Shown: positions 9,187-17,985, counted from the stretch's first letter. The stretch is DNA of 64,000 nt from Hydrogenophaga sp. 2FB (GCF_005503365.1 NZ_SCML01000026.1:1-64000), one strand, 5' to 3'. Made by a program: numbers and translations. Notes: generated by a model not told the origin, from the sequence alone.

Positions 9187-9199
9187 ACAATTCATTTGT
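9187..9199. promoter_or_regulatory. Palindromic LysR operator candidate, right arm
   Basis: ACAATTCATTTGT reads on the other strand as ACAAATGAATTGT, differing at one position from the perfect palindrome at 8186-8198. It lies 51 bp upstream of the ATG of the second Bug receptor gene, just after the end of lysR. A second small dyad (CAGAT-GA-ATCTG) lies near 9158-9169. Shared control by the LysR protein is inferred. Confidence 0.55.
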
Positions 9200-9249
9200 G
9201 GCGGGCGAGGGCGCGTCCTAGACTGGTCTCCATTCCAAGGAGACCCGCC

Positions 9250-10239
9250 ATGACCGCCTTCCCATTGCCCGCGCGCCGCCGCGATTTCCTGCTCGGCTGC
9301 GCTGCCACCGCGTTGACCACCAGCGTCGGCGGCCTGCACGCCCAGCCGACTTATCCCAGCCAACCCATCCGCGTCATCGTGCCGTTTGGCCCGGGCGGCC
9401 TCGCGGACATTTCGCTGCGGCTGGTGGCACAGAAGATGAGCGAGCGCATGGGCGGTCACGCCTGGGTGATCGAGAACCGCCCCGGCGCGGGTGGCGTGGT
9501 GGCGGCGCAGGCCGCACTCAACGCGCCGCGCGACGGGCACACGTTGATCCTCTTTGCCAACGGCACGGCCATCGGCAAATCGCTCTTCAAGCTTGACTAC
9601 GACCCCGAGAAGGACTTCACGCCGATCTCCACGCTCGCCTTGTTCGACCTGATCCTCGTCACCCGCAAGGACGGGCCGTTGACCGATGTGCGCTCCATGC
9701 TGGCCGCGGCCCGTCAGCGCCAACTGATGCTGGGCAGCATCAACCCCGGCAGCACGCAGAACCTGTCGGCCGAGCTGTTCAAGTCGGTGGCCAAAATCGA
9801 CGCGACCGTCGTGCCCTACAAGAGCACGCCCGAGGTGCTCACCGGTGTGCTGCGCGGCGACATCGATGTGGCCTTCGAGTCGTATGCCGCGCTCAAGGGC
9901 CCGGTCGACGCGGGCCAGGTGCGCGTGATCGCCGGCACCGACGCGAAGCGAACTGCCTGGCTGCCGAACGTGCCCACCGTGAAGGAAAGCGGGCTCGCGG
10001 GATACGAGGTCACCGGCTGGAACGCGCTCTACGCCACCGCCGGCACGCCGGCCAGCGTGGTCGCGCTGCTCAACGCGCACGTGCAGGCGGTGATGGCCAT
10101 GCCCGATGTGCGCAAGCGCCTGACCGATCTCGGCACCGAAGCCAAGTCCAGCACGCCCGCCGAACTGGCCGACATCTTCCGGCGCGACGCGGCCAAGTGG
10201 GGCCAGGTGATTGCCCGCGCCAACATCAAGGTGTCCTGA
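9250..10239 (+). CDS. Bug/TctC-family solute receptor with twin-arginine-type signal
   Basis: 329-aa receptor. The start is set at ATG 9250 because AAGGAGAC lies just upstream; a longer in-frame start exists but has no such site. The signal peptide reads RRRDFLLGCAATAL, a twin-arginine-like motif, and ends near HAQ. The mature part begins YPSQPIRVIVPFGPGG, with NRPGAGG and DGHTLIL, the Bug fold signature. It is followed 42 bp later by a second PDC-hydrolase-like amidohydrolase, mirroring the left arm. No cognate TctAB transporter is present. Confidence 0.92.
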   Translation: MTAFPLPARRRDFLLGCAATALTTSVGGLHAQPTYPSQPIRVIVPFGPGGLADISLRLVAQKMSERMGGHAWVIENRPGAGGVVAAQAALNAPRDGHTLILFANGTAIGKSLFKLDYDPEKDFTPISTLALFDLILVTRKDGPLTDVRSMLAAARQRQLMLGSINPGSTQNLSAELFKSVAKIDATVVPYKSTPEVLTGVLRGDIDVAFESYAALKGPVDAGQVRVIAGTDAKRTAWLPNVPTVKESGLAGYEVTGWNALYATAGTPASVVALLNAHVQAVMAMPDVRKRLTDLGTEAKSSTPAELADIFRRDAAKWGQVIARANIKVS

Positions 10240-10281
10240 CGTTCAGGCCCTTCTCTCAATGCCGTCTCAAGGACCTTTGAT

Positions 10282-11082
10282 TTGACTTCCGCCGCCCCCT
10301 GCGTCGACTCGCACGTGCATGTGTTTCGCCGCAACATGCCCCTGATCCCCGATCCGCGCCACAGCCCCGACTACGAATTCACCGCGGAGCAACTGCAGTC
10401 CACGCTGGACGCCCACGGCGTTCAGTGTTGCGTGATCGCCGCCGCGAGCCCCTGGGGCGATTGCAACGACTACGTGATCGAAACGCTGCGTTCGCGCCCG
10501 CGTTGGCGCGGCACGGTGATCCTGGACCCGGAGAAGACCGACCGCTACCAGCTCGAGCAGATGGCGCGCGATGGCATCGTCGGCGTGCGGCTGCCCTTCA
10601 TCAGCCTGCAGGACCTGCCCGATCTCGACAGCTGGGCGTACCGCAAGTTCCTGTACCGGCTGGCCGAGCTGGACTGGCATGTGCACCTGCACCTGGATGG
10701 GCCGCGCATCCCGCGGGTGCTGCCCTTGCTGGAGCGCTCGGGTGTGAAGATCGTCATCGACCACATCGGTCGCCCCGATCCGGTGGAGGGCATCCACAGC
10801 GAAGGCTTCAAGGCCATGGTGCGCTCGGTGGAAAAAGGACGCACCTGGGTGAAGCTCTCGGGCGCCTACCGGCTCGGTCCACAGGCGACGGAGCAGGCGC
10901 GCGAACTGTGCCGCCAGGTCGGGTACGACCACATGGTCTGGGCCAGCGATTGCCCGTTCGTGGGCGCGGAATCCACCACCTACCAGAGCACCATCGACTG
11001 GTTGACCGAGGTGGTGCCGGACGCGGCGGTGCGCACCCGCATCGGTGGCGCGAACGCGTTCGCGCTGTACTTCGGACAATAA
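10282..11082 (+). CDS. Amidohydrolase, PDC lactonase-like (TTG start)
   Basis: 266-aa COG3618-type hydrolase. VDSHVHVFR near residue 8 supplies the metal-binding HxH. VIDHIGRP, TWVKLSGAYR and MVWASDCPFV (aspartate near residue 217) are the remaining conserved strands. TTG at 10282 is taken as the start because AAGGA lies about 10 nt upstream and no ATG precedes the conserved HxH strand. It is paralogous in fold to the gene at 6245-7126 but clearly different in sequence, so the two may act on different lactones or successive intermediates. It converges with the IclR gene after 9 nt. Confidence 0.85.
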   Translation: MTSAAPCVDSHVHVFRRNMPLIPDPRHSPDYEFTAEQLQSTLDAHGVQCCVIAAASPWGDCNDYVIETLRSRPRWRGTVILDPEKTDRYQLEQMARDGIVGVRLPFISLQDLPDLDSWAYRKFLYRLAELDWHVHLHLDGPRIPRVLPLLERSGVKIVIDHIGRPDPVEGIHSEGFKAMVRSVEKGRTWVKLSGAYRLGPQATEQARELCRQVGYDHMVWASDCPFVGAESTTYQSTIDWLTEVVPDAAVRTRIGGANAFALYFGQ

Positions 11083-11091
11083 ACACGCGGT

Positions 11092-11853
11092 TCAACCCAG
11101 CGTGCGCGCCAGCGCCAGCGCCGCCGCTTCCAGACGTGGCAACTGCGCGCGGGCCTGTGCCAACGTCATGCGCGCGGCCGGTGCCTGCAAGGCCAGTGCG
11201 CAGCGCACCGTGCGCTGGCTGGGCGCGAACACCGGCACCGCGACGCACACCAGGCCATCGACGAACTCTTCGGCGTCCACCGCGTGGCCGTCGCGGCGGA
11301 TGGCTTTCAGCTCGGCTTCGAGCGCGCTGCGCTGCGTCAGCGTGTTCGCGGTGTAGCGGGTGAGTGCCAGGCCGTCGAGCAAGGCCCGGCGCGGGCGCGC
11401 GCCCATCCAGGCCAGGAACAGCTTGCCGCTGGCCGAGCAGTGCGCCGGCACGCGCGTGCCCGGGCGCAATTCCATGCGCAATGGAAACGCCGACTCCACG
11501 CGATCGAGGTAGACCACCTCCGCGCCCGACATCGCCGTGAGGTTGCAGCTCTCGCCGACCTCGGTCACCAACTGGCGCAACACCGCGTGGCGCACGCCCT
11601 GCTGGGTGCTGTTGCTCAACGCGTTTTCCGCCAGCCGCAGCAGGCGCGGTGCCATGGCGTAGCGCCGGCCATCGGGCTCGCGCACGAGCCAGCCACCTTG
11701 TTCCAGTTGCGCCAACATGCGGTGCACCGTGGGCTTGGGCCAGCCGCTCAAACCGACCACTTCCGGCAAGGCCAGCGGCTGCGCGTGGCGCGTGAGAAGC
11801 TCCAGCAGTTCCATGAGCCGCAGACCGGGGCTGTTGTCGGTTTTTGTGTCCAT
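11092..11853 (-). CDS. IclR-family transcriptional regulator
   Basis: 253-aa IclR regulator. The N-terminal winged helix (about residues 13-70, LRLMELLELLTRHAQPLAL and KPTVHRMLAQLEQGGWL) precedes an effector domain with LDRVESAFPLRM and a central cysteine-containing AHCSASGKL near 125. The methionine at 11853 (MDTKTD) was preferred to one nine residues earlier because it matches the usual N-terminus. It is divergent from the SDR gene across a 91-bp gap with two direct repeats, so it probably controls the 11945-17985 series and itself. Confidence 0.92.
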   Translation of the reverse strand: MDTKTDNSPGLRLMELLELLTRHAQPLALPEVVGLSGWPKPTVHRMLAQLEQGGWLVREPDGRRYAMAPRLLRLAENALSNSTQQGVRHAVLRQLVTEVGESCNLTAMSGAEVVYLDRVESAFPLRMELRPGTRVPAHCSASGKLFLAWMGARPRRALLDGLALTRYTANTLTQRSALEAELKAIRRDGHAVDAEEFVDGLVCVAVPVFAPSQRTVRCALALQAPAARMTLAQARAQLPRLEAAALALARTLG

Positions 11854-11854
11854 A

Positions 11855-11897
11855 TCTCGGAAAATGAGACGAATCTGCAAATTATTTCGAGACGAAT
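11855..11897. promoter_or_regulatory. IclR operator candidate: direct repeats GAGACGAAT
   Basis: GAGACGAAT occurs at 11866-11874 and 11889-11897, 23 bp apart, about two helical turns. The first copy is also part of the dyad TCTC-N7-GAGA (11855-11869). This is the only repeated structure between the divergent IclR and SDR genes, so it is the best candidate operator; binding is inferred. Confidence 0.5.
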
Positions 11898-11944
11898 TCT
11901 AGGCGCGCCTACATTGCGGACTCAATCTTGAGGAGACAGGTGGT

Positions 11945-12757
11945 TTGACGACGCCGAACTTTCACAACGCCGTGGTGACCGGCGCCTGCGGTGGCCTGGG
12001 CCAGGCGCTGGCGCGCGCGCTCATCGCCGGTGGCGCGCGCGTGGCGCTGGTGGGTTTGCAGCGCCCCGCGCTGGACGCGCTCGCTTCGTTGGCGCCGGAC
12101 CGTTGCGCGGTCTACCAGCCCGACGTGTCCGACGCCGCCGCGGTGCAGGCCATGGCTGCCGACTGGATGGACCGCTTCGGCACGCCCGACCTGGTGATCG
12201 CCAACGCCGGTGTGGCCGGCGGCTTCGACACCGCGCAGGCGACGGACCTTGCCGTGATGCGCCGCATGCTCGAGATCAACCTGCTCGGCGTGGCCACCAC
12301 CTTCCAACCCTTTCTGGACCCCATGCGACACAGCGGCCAACGCGGCGCGCTGGTGGGCGTGGCCAGTGTGGCGGGCTGGCGCGGCATGCCGGGCAACGGC
12401 GCGTACTGCGCGAGCAAGGCCGGCTTGATCGCTTACCTGCAAAGCCTGCGCGCCGAATTGCGCCCCACGGCATTGCGCGTGCACACCATCAGCCCCGGTT
12501 ACCTGCGCACCGCGCTCACCGCCGGCAACCGCTTCGCCATGCCCGGCCTGCTCGAACCCGACGAGGCCGCGCGGCGCCTGCTGGCCGGTGTGGCGGCGGG
12601 AACCGAACACATCGTGCTGCCCAGGCGCATCGGCTGGCTTTCGCGAACGCTGAGCCTGCTGCCCGCGCGTTTGCACGACCGCATCCTGCTCGGCCAACCG
12701 CGCAAACCGCGCGCGGGTGAACCGGGCGCGACGGATATTCCAGGCTTGAAGAAATGA
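11945..12757 (+). CDS. Short-chain dehydrogenase/reductase (TTG start)
   Basis: 270-aa classical SDR. The NAD(P)-binding motif TGACGGLGQA is near residue 14, NAG in VIANAGVAG near 85, the catalytic serine in VASVAGW near 140, and YCASK (Tyr/Lys pair) near 154-158, with SPGYLRT after it. TTG at 11945 is taken as the start, about 5 nt after GAGGAGACAGG. The about 25 residues after the core are basic and look like a family tail. The stop overlaps the ATG of the monooxygenase gene (ATGA), so translation is coupled. It probably oxidises or reduces an alcohol/ketone handled by the same series. Confidence 0.9.
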   Translation: MTTPNFHNAVVTGACGGLGQALARALIAGGARVALVGLQRPALDALASLAPDRCAVYQPDVSDAAAVQAMAADWMDRFGTPDLVIANAGVAGGFDTAQATDLAVMRRMLEINLLGVATTFQPFLDPMRHSGQRGALVGVASVAGWRGMPGNGAYCASKAGLIAYLQSLRAELRPTALRVHTISPGYLRTALTAGNRFAMPGLLEPDEAARRLLAGVAAGTEHIVLPRRIGWLSRTLSLLPARLHDRILLGQPRKPRAGEPGATDIPGLKK

Positions 12758-14067
12758 CGACACCCACCGAACAACAGATCGCCCTCATCGGCGCCGGCCC
12801 CTCGGGGCTCGCGGGCGCGCGCTGCCTGCAGAAGCACGGCATTGCCTTCCAGGGCTTCGAGGCCCACACCGACGTCGGTGGTTTGTGGAATATCCACAAC
12901 CCGCGCTCCACCGTGTACCCGTCGGCGCATCTGATCTCCAGCAAGCGCATGACGGAATTCAGCGAATTCCCCATGCCCGAGCGCGTGGCCGATTACCCGA
13001 GCCACCGCGAGCTGCTGGACTACTTCAGCGCATTCGCCGACCACTTCAACCTGCGCGAGCACTACCGCTTCGGCACGCGCGTGCTGAAGGTCGAGCCGGT
13101 GAGCGACGCGCCCGACACGCTGTGGCGCGTGACCACCTTGGACGGGGGCGGCCAACAGAGCACAGCGCAATACAAGGGCGTGGTGGTGGCCAACGGCACA
13201 CTCGCCGAGCCCAACATGCCGCGCTTCGAAGGCCACTTCACCGGCGAGCTGCTGCACACCTCGGCCTACAAGAGCGCCGACCAGTTCCGCGACAAGCGCG
13301 TACTCATCGTCGGCGCGGGCAATTCGGGTTGCGACATCGCGGTCGACGCGGTGCACCAGGCGCGCAGCGTGGACATCTCGGTGCGGCGCGGTTATTACTT
13401 CGTGCCCAAGTACGTGTTCGGCAAACCGGCCGATTCGATCGGCGGCAAGATCACGCTGCCGCCGTGGCTCAAGCAGAGGATCGACAGCACGATTCTGAAG
13501 TGGTTCACCGGCGACCCGGTGCGCTTCGGCTTCCCCAAGCCGGCCTACAAGATGTACGAGTCGCACCCTGTCGTGAACTCGCTCATCCTGTACCACATCG
13601 GCCATGGCGACGTGGGCGTGCGCGCGGACATCGCGCGCTTCGAGGGCAAGACGGTGCACTTCAAGGACGGCACGGCGCACGACTACGACCTGGTGCTTGC
13701 CGCCACCGGCTACAAGCTGCACTACCCTTTCCTCGACCACGCCCTGCTCAACTGGAAGGGCATGGCGCCGTCGCTGTACCTCAACATCTTTGCGCCGCGC
13801 TTCGACCGCCTGGCGGTGCTCGGCATGGTCGAGGCCAGCGGCCTGGGCTGGCAGGGCCGCTACGAGCAGGCCGAGCTGGTGGCGCGCTATTTCAAAGGAC
13901 TGGACGAAGGCAAGGCCAGCGCCGCCGCGCTCAAGGCCGCGAAGGCCGGGCCGCCGCCCGACCTTTCGGGCGGCTACAAATACCTGCAGCTCGAACGCAT
14001 GGCCTACTACGTGAACAAGGACGCCTACCGCCACGCGGTGCGCCAGGCCGCCGCCGCGCAGGGCTGA
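12754..14067 (+). CDS. Flavin-containing monooxygenase (FMO / Baeyer-Villiger type)
   Basis: 437-aa FAD/NADPH enzyme. GAGPSGLAG (residues 11-19) binds FAD, GAGNSGCD (about 187-194) binds NADPH, and FEGHFTGELLHTSAYK (about 154-169) fits the FMO fingerprint. LAATGYKL near 314 is the FATGY-like motif. Such enzymes insert oxygen at ketones, sulfur or nitrogen; together with the coupled SDR, an alcohol-to-ketone-to-ester route is plausible but not provable here. It overlaps the SDR by 4 nt. Confidence 0.9.
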   Translation: MTTPTEQQIALIGAGPSGLAGARCLQKHGIAFQGFEAHTDVGGLWNIHNPRSTVYPSAHLISSKRMTEFSEFPMPERVADYPSHRELLDYFSAFADHFNLREHYRFGTRVLKVEPVSDAPDTLWRVTTLDGGGQQSTAQYKGVVVANGTLAEPNMPRFEGHFTGELLHTSAYKSADQFRDKRVLIVGAGNSGCDIAVDAVHQARSVDISVRRGYYFVPKYVFGKPADSIGGKITLPPWLKQRIDSTILKWFTGDPVRFGFPKPAYKMYESHPVVNSLILYHIGHGDVGVRADIARFEGKTVHFKDGTAHDYDLVLAATGYKLHYPFLDHALLNWKGMAPSLYLNIFAPRFDRLAVLGMVEASGLGWQGRYEQAELVARYFKGLDEGKASAAALKAAKAGPPPDLSGGYKYLQLERMAYYVNKDAYRHAVRQAAAAQG

Positions 14068-14094
14068 GGCCGACAACAACAACAGGAGACACGC

Positions 14095-15030
14095 ATGCTG
14101 CCCGTCGACGAAATCCGCCTGAACTTCAACCCCGCCTCGCTGGCCGTGCTCAATGCCGTGCTGGCCTTCCTCATGTTCGGCATCGCGCTGGACACGCGCA
14201 TCGACGACTTCCGCCGCGTGGCGCGCATGCCGCTGGCGTTCACGGTCGGCATCGTCGCGCAGTTCATCGCGCTGCCGGCCATCACCTTCGTGCTCACGCT
14301 GTTGCTGCAACCGGGCCCGAGCATTGCGCTGGGCATGATCCTGGTGGCCTGCTGCCCACCGGGCAACGTGAGCAACATCCTCACCCACCGCGCCAACGGC
14401 AACGTGGCGCTCAGCGTGTCGATGACGGCGGTGTCCAACGCCATCGCCATCGTCGCCATGCCGTTGAACTTCGCGTTCTGGGGAGGCATCCACCCCACGG
14501 CCGCGCCGCTGCTCAAGACCATCGCGCTCGACCCGCTGGAAATGGTCGGCCACATCCTGCTGATCATCGGCATTCCCTTCGTGCTCGGCCTGTGGTGCTC
14601 GCACCGTTTCCCGAACTGGACCGCGCGCTTCAAGAAACCGCTGCGCATCATCAGCTTCCTCGCGCTCATCGCCTTCATCGTCGGCGCGATCGCGGGCAAC
14701 TGGCGCTACTTCCTCGACTACGTGGGCCTGGTGCTGCTCGCGGTGGTGATCCACGACGCGCTGGCGTTCGGCACGGGTTACGCCATCGCGCGCGCCGCGG
14801 GCCTGTCGGACTACGACCGCCGCGCGCTGTCCATCGAGGTCGGCATCCGCAACGCTGGCCTGGGCCTGGTCATCATCTTCAGCTTCTTCGGCGGCCTGGG
14901 TGGCATGGCCGTGGTGGCGGGCGTGTGGGGCTTCTGGGACATCATCGCCGGCCTGATCCTCGCGGGCTGGTGGTCGCGCCGTCCCTTGCAAGGGGGCATG
15001 CCCGAGGTGGCGGCAGAATCGAAGGCATGA
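14095..15030 (+). CDS. Bile acid:sodium symporter-family transporter
   Basis: 311-aa membrane protein with about nine to ten helices. It carries the family's ACCPPGNVSNILTHRANGN stretch (about residues 83-101), which contains the crossed-helix sodium site, and EVGIRNAGLGLVI (about 247-259), the second conserved half-helix. Bacterial members import organic anions, including sterol acids and pantoate-like acids. An AACAGGAGACACGC Shine-Dalgarno precedes the ATG. Placement after an SDR and a monooxygenase suggests uptake of their substrate. Its stop overlaps the next gene's start. Confidence 0.9.
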   Translation: MLPVDEIRLNFNPASLAVLNAVLAFLMFGIALDTRIDDFRRVARMPLAFTVGIVAQFIALPAITFVLTLLLQPGPSIALGMILVACCPPGNVSNILTHRANGNVALSVSMTAVSNAIAIVAMPLNFAFWGGIHPTAAPLLKTIALDPLEMVGHILLIIGIPFVLGLWCSHRFPNWTARFKKPLRIISFLALIAFIVGAIAGNWRYFLDYVGLVLLAVVIHDALAFGTGYAIARAAGLSDYDRRALSIEVGIRNAGLGLVIIFSFFGGLGGMAVVAGVWGFWDIIAGLILAGWWSRRPLQGGMPEVAAESKA

Positions 15031-16043
15031 GTTTCTCCGCATACAACAAGGCGCCGGTCGCACGGCGCATCCTCGTCACGGGCGCGGACGGCTTTCTGGG
15101 CCGCAGCCTGATCGCAACCCTGGCGCGCGACCCAGGCACCCACCAGCATGTGGTGGCGGTGGACGTGCGCGAGGTGCCACCCGAGCGCCGCCTGCCGGGC
15201 GTGGTCTATGTGCAGCAGGACGTGCGCGCGCCCGCGTTGGCCGACACCGTGGCGATGCACGCCATCGACACCGTGGTGCACCTGGCTTCCATCGTCACCC
15301 CGGGCAAGGGCTCGAACCGCGCGTTCGAGTACGCGGTCGACGTGGGTGGCACGCGCAACGTCATCCGCGCCTGCCTGGCGCATAGCGTGCAGCACCTGGT
15401 GGTGTCGTCCAGCGGCGCGGCCTACGGTTACCACGCCGACAACCCGGCCTGGCTGACCGAAGACCACCCGCTGCGTGGCAACGAGGTGTTTGCCTATGCG
15501 CACCACAAGCGCCTGGTGGAAGAAATGCTGGCGCGTGCGCGCACGAACCACCCCGAACTGCGCCAGACCGTGCTGCGCATCGGCACCATCCTGGGCGAGC
15601 GGGTCGACAACCAGATCACCGCGCTGTTCGAGAAGCCGCGCATCCTGAGCATCGCGGGCAGCGACAGCCCGTTCGTCTTCGTCTGGGACGAAGACGTGAC
15701 CGGCGCCATCCTGCACGCTCTGAACGGGCAGGGCGTGCCCGGTTGCTACAACCTCGCGGGCGACGGCGCGCTCACCCTCCACGAGATCGCCGCGCGCCTG
15801 AACAAAAAAGAGCGTGTGCTGCCCGCGGGTGTGTTGCGCACGCTGTTGCACGCGGGCTCGGCGCTGGGCATCAGCCGCTACGGCCCGGAGCAGCTCGACT
15901 TCCTGCGCTACCGCCCGGTGCTGCTCAACACCGCGCTCAAGGAGCGCTTTGGCTACACGCCACGCAAGACCAGCGCCGAGGCGTTTGAGGCATTCGTGGC
16001 CGCGCGCAACACGAATGGACGACCGGTGAGGGTGATGTCATGA
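15027..16043 (+). CDS. NAD-dependent epimerase/dehydratase-family protein
   Basis: 338-aa extended SDR. The start ATG at 15027 overlaps the transporter stop. VTGADGFLG (about residues 17-25) is the NAD-binding glycine motif. SSSGAAYG (about 127-134) and YAHHK, which takes the YxxxK position (about 156-160), supply the catalytic residues. The C-terminal half is variable as usual. The family includes sugar epimerases and 3-beta-hydroxysteroid dehydrogenase-like enzymes; nearby sterol-acid-type transporter and FMO genes favour a small-molecule catabolic role over sugar metabolism, as inference only. Confidence 0.85.
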   Translation: MSFSAYNKAPVARRILVTGADGFLGRSLIATLARDPGTHQHVVAVDVREVPPERRLPGVVYVQQDVRAPALADTVAMHAIDTVVHLASIVTPGKGSNRAFEYAVDVGGTRNVIRACLAHSVQHLVVSSSGAAYGYHADNPAWLTEDHPLRGNEVFAYAHHKRLVEEMLARARTNHPELRQTVLRIGTILGERVDNQITALFEKPRILSIAGSDSPFVFVWDEDVTGAILHALNGQGVPGCYNLAGDGALTLHEIAARLNKKERVLPAGVLRTLLHAGSALGISRYGPEQLDFLRYRPVLLNTALKERFGYTPRKTSAEAFEAFVAARNTNGRPVRVMS

Positions 16044-16966
16044 ACGCATTGCCCTTGTCCCGTGGCGACCTGCTGCGCGCCCTGGCCGTGGTGGTCATCT
16101 GGGGTCTGAACTTCGTGGTCATGAAGGTCGGGTTGCAAGGCATCGGCCCCATGCTGCTCGGCGCGTTGCGCTTTGCCGCCGCGTCGCTGCCTTTCCTGCT
16201 GTTCGTGAAATGGCCGCGTCTGCCCTGGCGTTTCCTCGTGGCCTACGGCCTGGCGCAGGGCCTGGGCCAATTCGGTTTCCTGTTCCTCGGCCTCCAGCTC
16301 GGCATGACCGCGGGCATGGCCTCGGTGGTGATGCAGACCCAGGCCTTCTTCACGCTGCTGCTGGCCGCACCCCTGCTGGGCGAGCGCGCCCGCGGCACGC
16401 AATGGCTCGGGCTGTTGGTGGCGCTGGGCGGGCTGTTGCTGATCGCAACCGCGCACGGTGAAGGCCCCGGGCAGATGACGCTGGCCGGCTTCGTGCTCAC
16501 GCTCTCGGCGGGGTTCATGTGGGCGGTCTCCAACATCGTCGCGCGCCTGGCCAACCGCGTGGCCGACTACGACCCGTTCCCCTTCATCGTCTGGAGCAGC
16601 GTGGTGCCGATCGTGCCCTTCATCGCGCTGGCGCTGTGGATGGACGGACCGCGGACCGTGGCCCACCAACTCGCCCGCATCGGCTGGCCGGCGGTGCTGT
16701 CCGTGGTGTTCCTGGCCTGGTTTGCCACGCTCCTGGCCTACACCCTGTGGACGCGCCTGCTCAAGCGCCACCCCGCCGGGCGCGTCACGCCGTTTTCGCT
16801 GCTGGTGCCGGTGGTGGGGTTGTGGTCGGCCTGGACATTCTTTGGCGAATGGCCGCTGCCGCAGCAATGGCTGGGCGCAGGGGCGGTGCTGATGGGCCTG
16901 GTGGTGAACCAGCTGGGCGGCTGGTGGCAGGCGCAGCGGGCGCGGCGCAAACCGGTGCGGGTTTGA
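16040..16966 (+). CDS. EamA-family (DMT) transporter, probable exporter
   Basis: 308-aa protein of two five-helix EamA repeats. The first repeat opens with LLRALAVVVIWGLNFVVMK, the RhaT/YdcZ-like signature with the WG motif; the second begins near residue 152. It resembles the acetylserine/cysteine exporter EamA (YdeD) subgroup, which often reads WGLNFV. The ATG overlaps the previous stop. Substrate is unknown; it may export an end product of the gene series. Confidence 0.87.
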   Translation: MNALPLSRGDLLRALAVVVIWGLNFVVMKVGLQGIGPMLLGALRFAAASLPFLLFVKWPRLPWRFLVAYGLAQGLGQFGFLFLGLQLGMTAGMASVVMQTQAFFTLLLAAPLLGERARGTQWLGLLVALGGLLLIATAHGEGPGQMTLAGFVLTLSAGFMWAVSNIVARLANRVADYDPFPFIVWSSVVPIVPFIALALWMDGPRTVAHQLARIGWPAVLSVVFLAWFATLLAYTLWTRLLKRHPAGRVTPFSLLVPVVGLWSAWTFFGEWPLPQQWLGAGAVLMGLVVNQLGGWWQAQRARRKPVRV

Positions 16967-17028
16967 GCAAGCGCCGAAGCCGGCGAAGTCGTATCCTGAC
17001 GCTCCCTCAACTTCCTGGGAGTGCTTCG

Positions 17029-17985
17029 ATGACATCCACACGCTGGCTGAAAACCGCGCTCGGCGCATCCGCCCTGGCCCTGACCACCTGGGCGCACGCC
17101 GGGGCCCCCATGGTCAAGACGTCGGCGCCGGGCTATTACCGCATGATGCTGGGCGACTTCGAAATCACCGCGCTGTCCGACGGCACGGTGGATCTCCCGG
17201 TCGACAAACTGCTCACCAACACCCAGCCCGGCAAGGTCACGACGGCGCTGAACCAGTCGTTCCTGAAAGCGCCGCTCGAAACCTCGGTCAACGCCTACCT
17301 GATCAACACCGGCGACAAGCTGGTGCTGGTGGACACCGGCGCGGCCGGCCTGTTCGGCCCCACGCTGGGCAAGCTGGTGGGCAACCTCAAGGCCGCCGGC
17401 TACCAGCCCGAGCAGGTGGATGCGGTGGTCATCACGCACATGCACCCCGACCACGTCGGCGGCCTTGTGACCGGTGACCAGCGCGCGTTCCCCAACGCCA
17501 CCGTGCATGCCGACCAGTACGACGCCGACCACTGGCTCAGCCAGTCCAGCATGGACAAGGCCCCGGCCGACGCCAAGGGCTTCTTCCAGGGCGCGATGGC
17601 CGCGCTCAAGCCCTACCAGGCGGCGGGGCAGTTCAAACCGTTCAAGGGCAACACCGACATCGTGCCCGGCATCAAGGCCCTGGCCTCACCGGGCCACACG
17701 CCCGGCCACAGCACCTACGTGGTGGAGAGCAAGGGCCAGAAGCTGGTGTTGTGGGGCGACCTGATGCACGTGGCGGCGGTGCAGTTCGCCAACCCGGCCG
17801 TCACCATCGCCTTCGACACCGACAGCAAGGCCGCCGCCGCGCAGCGCCAGAAGGCGTACGCCGATGCCGCGAAGAACGGCTACTGGGTGGCGGCGTCGCA
17901 CCTCTCGTTCCCGGGCATCGGCCATCTGCGCCGCGACGGCAAGGGCTACCGCTTCGTGCCGGCGAACTACAGCGTCTTGCGTTGA
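17029..17985 (+). CDS. Secreted MBL-fold metallo-hydrolase
   Basis: 318-aa metallo-beta-lactamase-fold hydrolase. A signal peptide (LKTALGASALALTTWAHAGA) ends near residue 25, so it is exported. The zinc motif HMHPDH is near residue 130-135; further ligands are in SPGHTPGHS and LWGDLMH. It is similar in layout to quorum-quenching lactonases and aryl-hydrolases; the substrate is not known. It lies 62 bp after the EamA gene with no clear terminator between, and is followed by a strong bidirectional terminator. Confidence 0.9.
   Translation: MTSTRWLKTALGASALALTTWAHAGAPMVKTSAPGYYRMMLGDFEITALSDGTVDLPVDKLLTNTQPGKVTTALNQSFLKAPLETSVNAYLINTGDKLVLVDTGAAGLFGPTLGKLVGNLKAAGYQPEQVDAVVITHMHPDHVGGLVTGDQRAFPNATVHADQYDADHWLSQSSMDKAPADAKGFFQGAMAALKPYQAAGQFKPFKGNTDIVPGIKALASPGHTPGHSTYVVESKGQKLVLWGDLMHVAAVQFANPAVTIAFDTDSKAAAAQRQKAYADAAKNGYWVAASHLSFPGIGHLRRDGKGYRFVPANYSVLR

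Noticed and set aside
12499-15063. 854-aa minus-strand frame
   Set aside because: Antisense of the SDR, monooxygenase and symporter genes, which all show full family motifs and operon overlaps on the plus strand.
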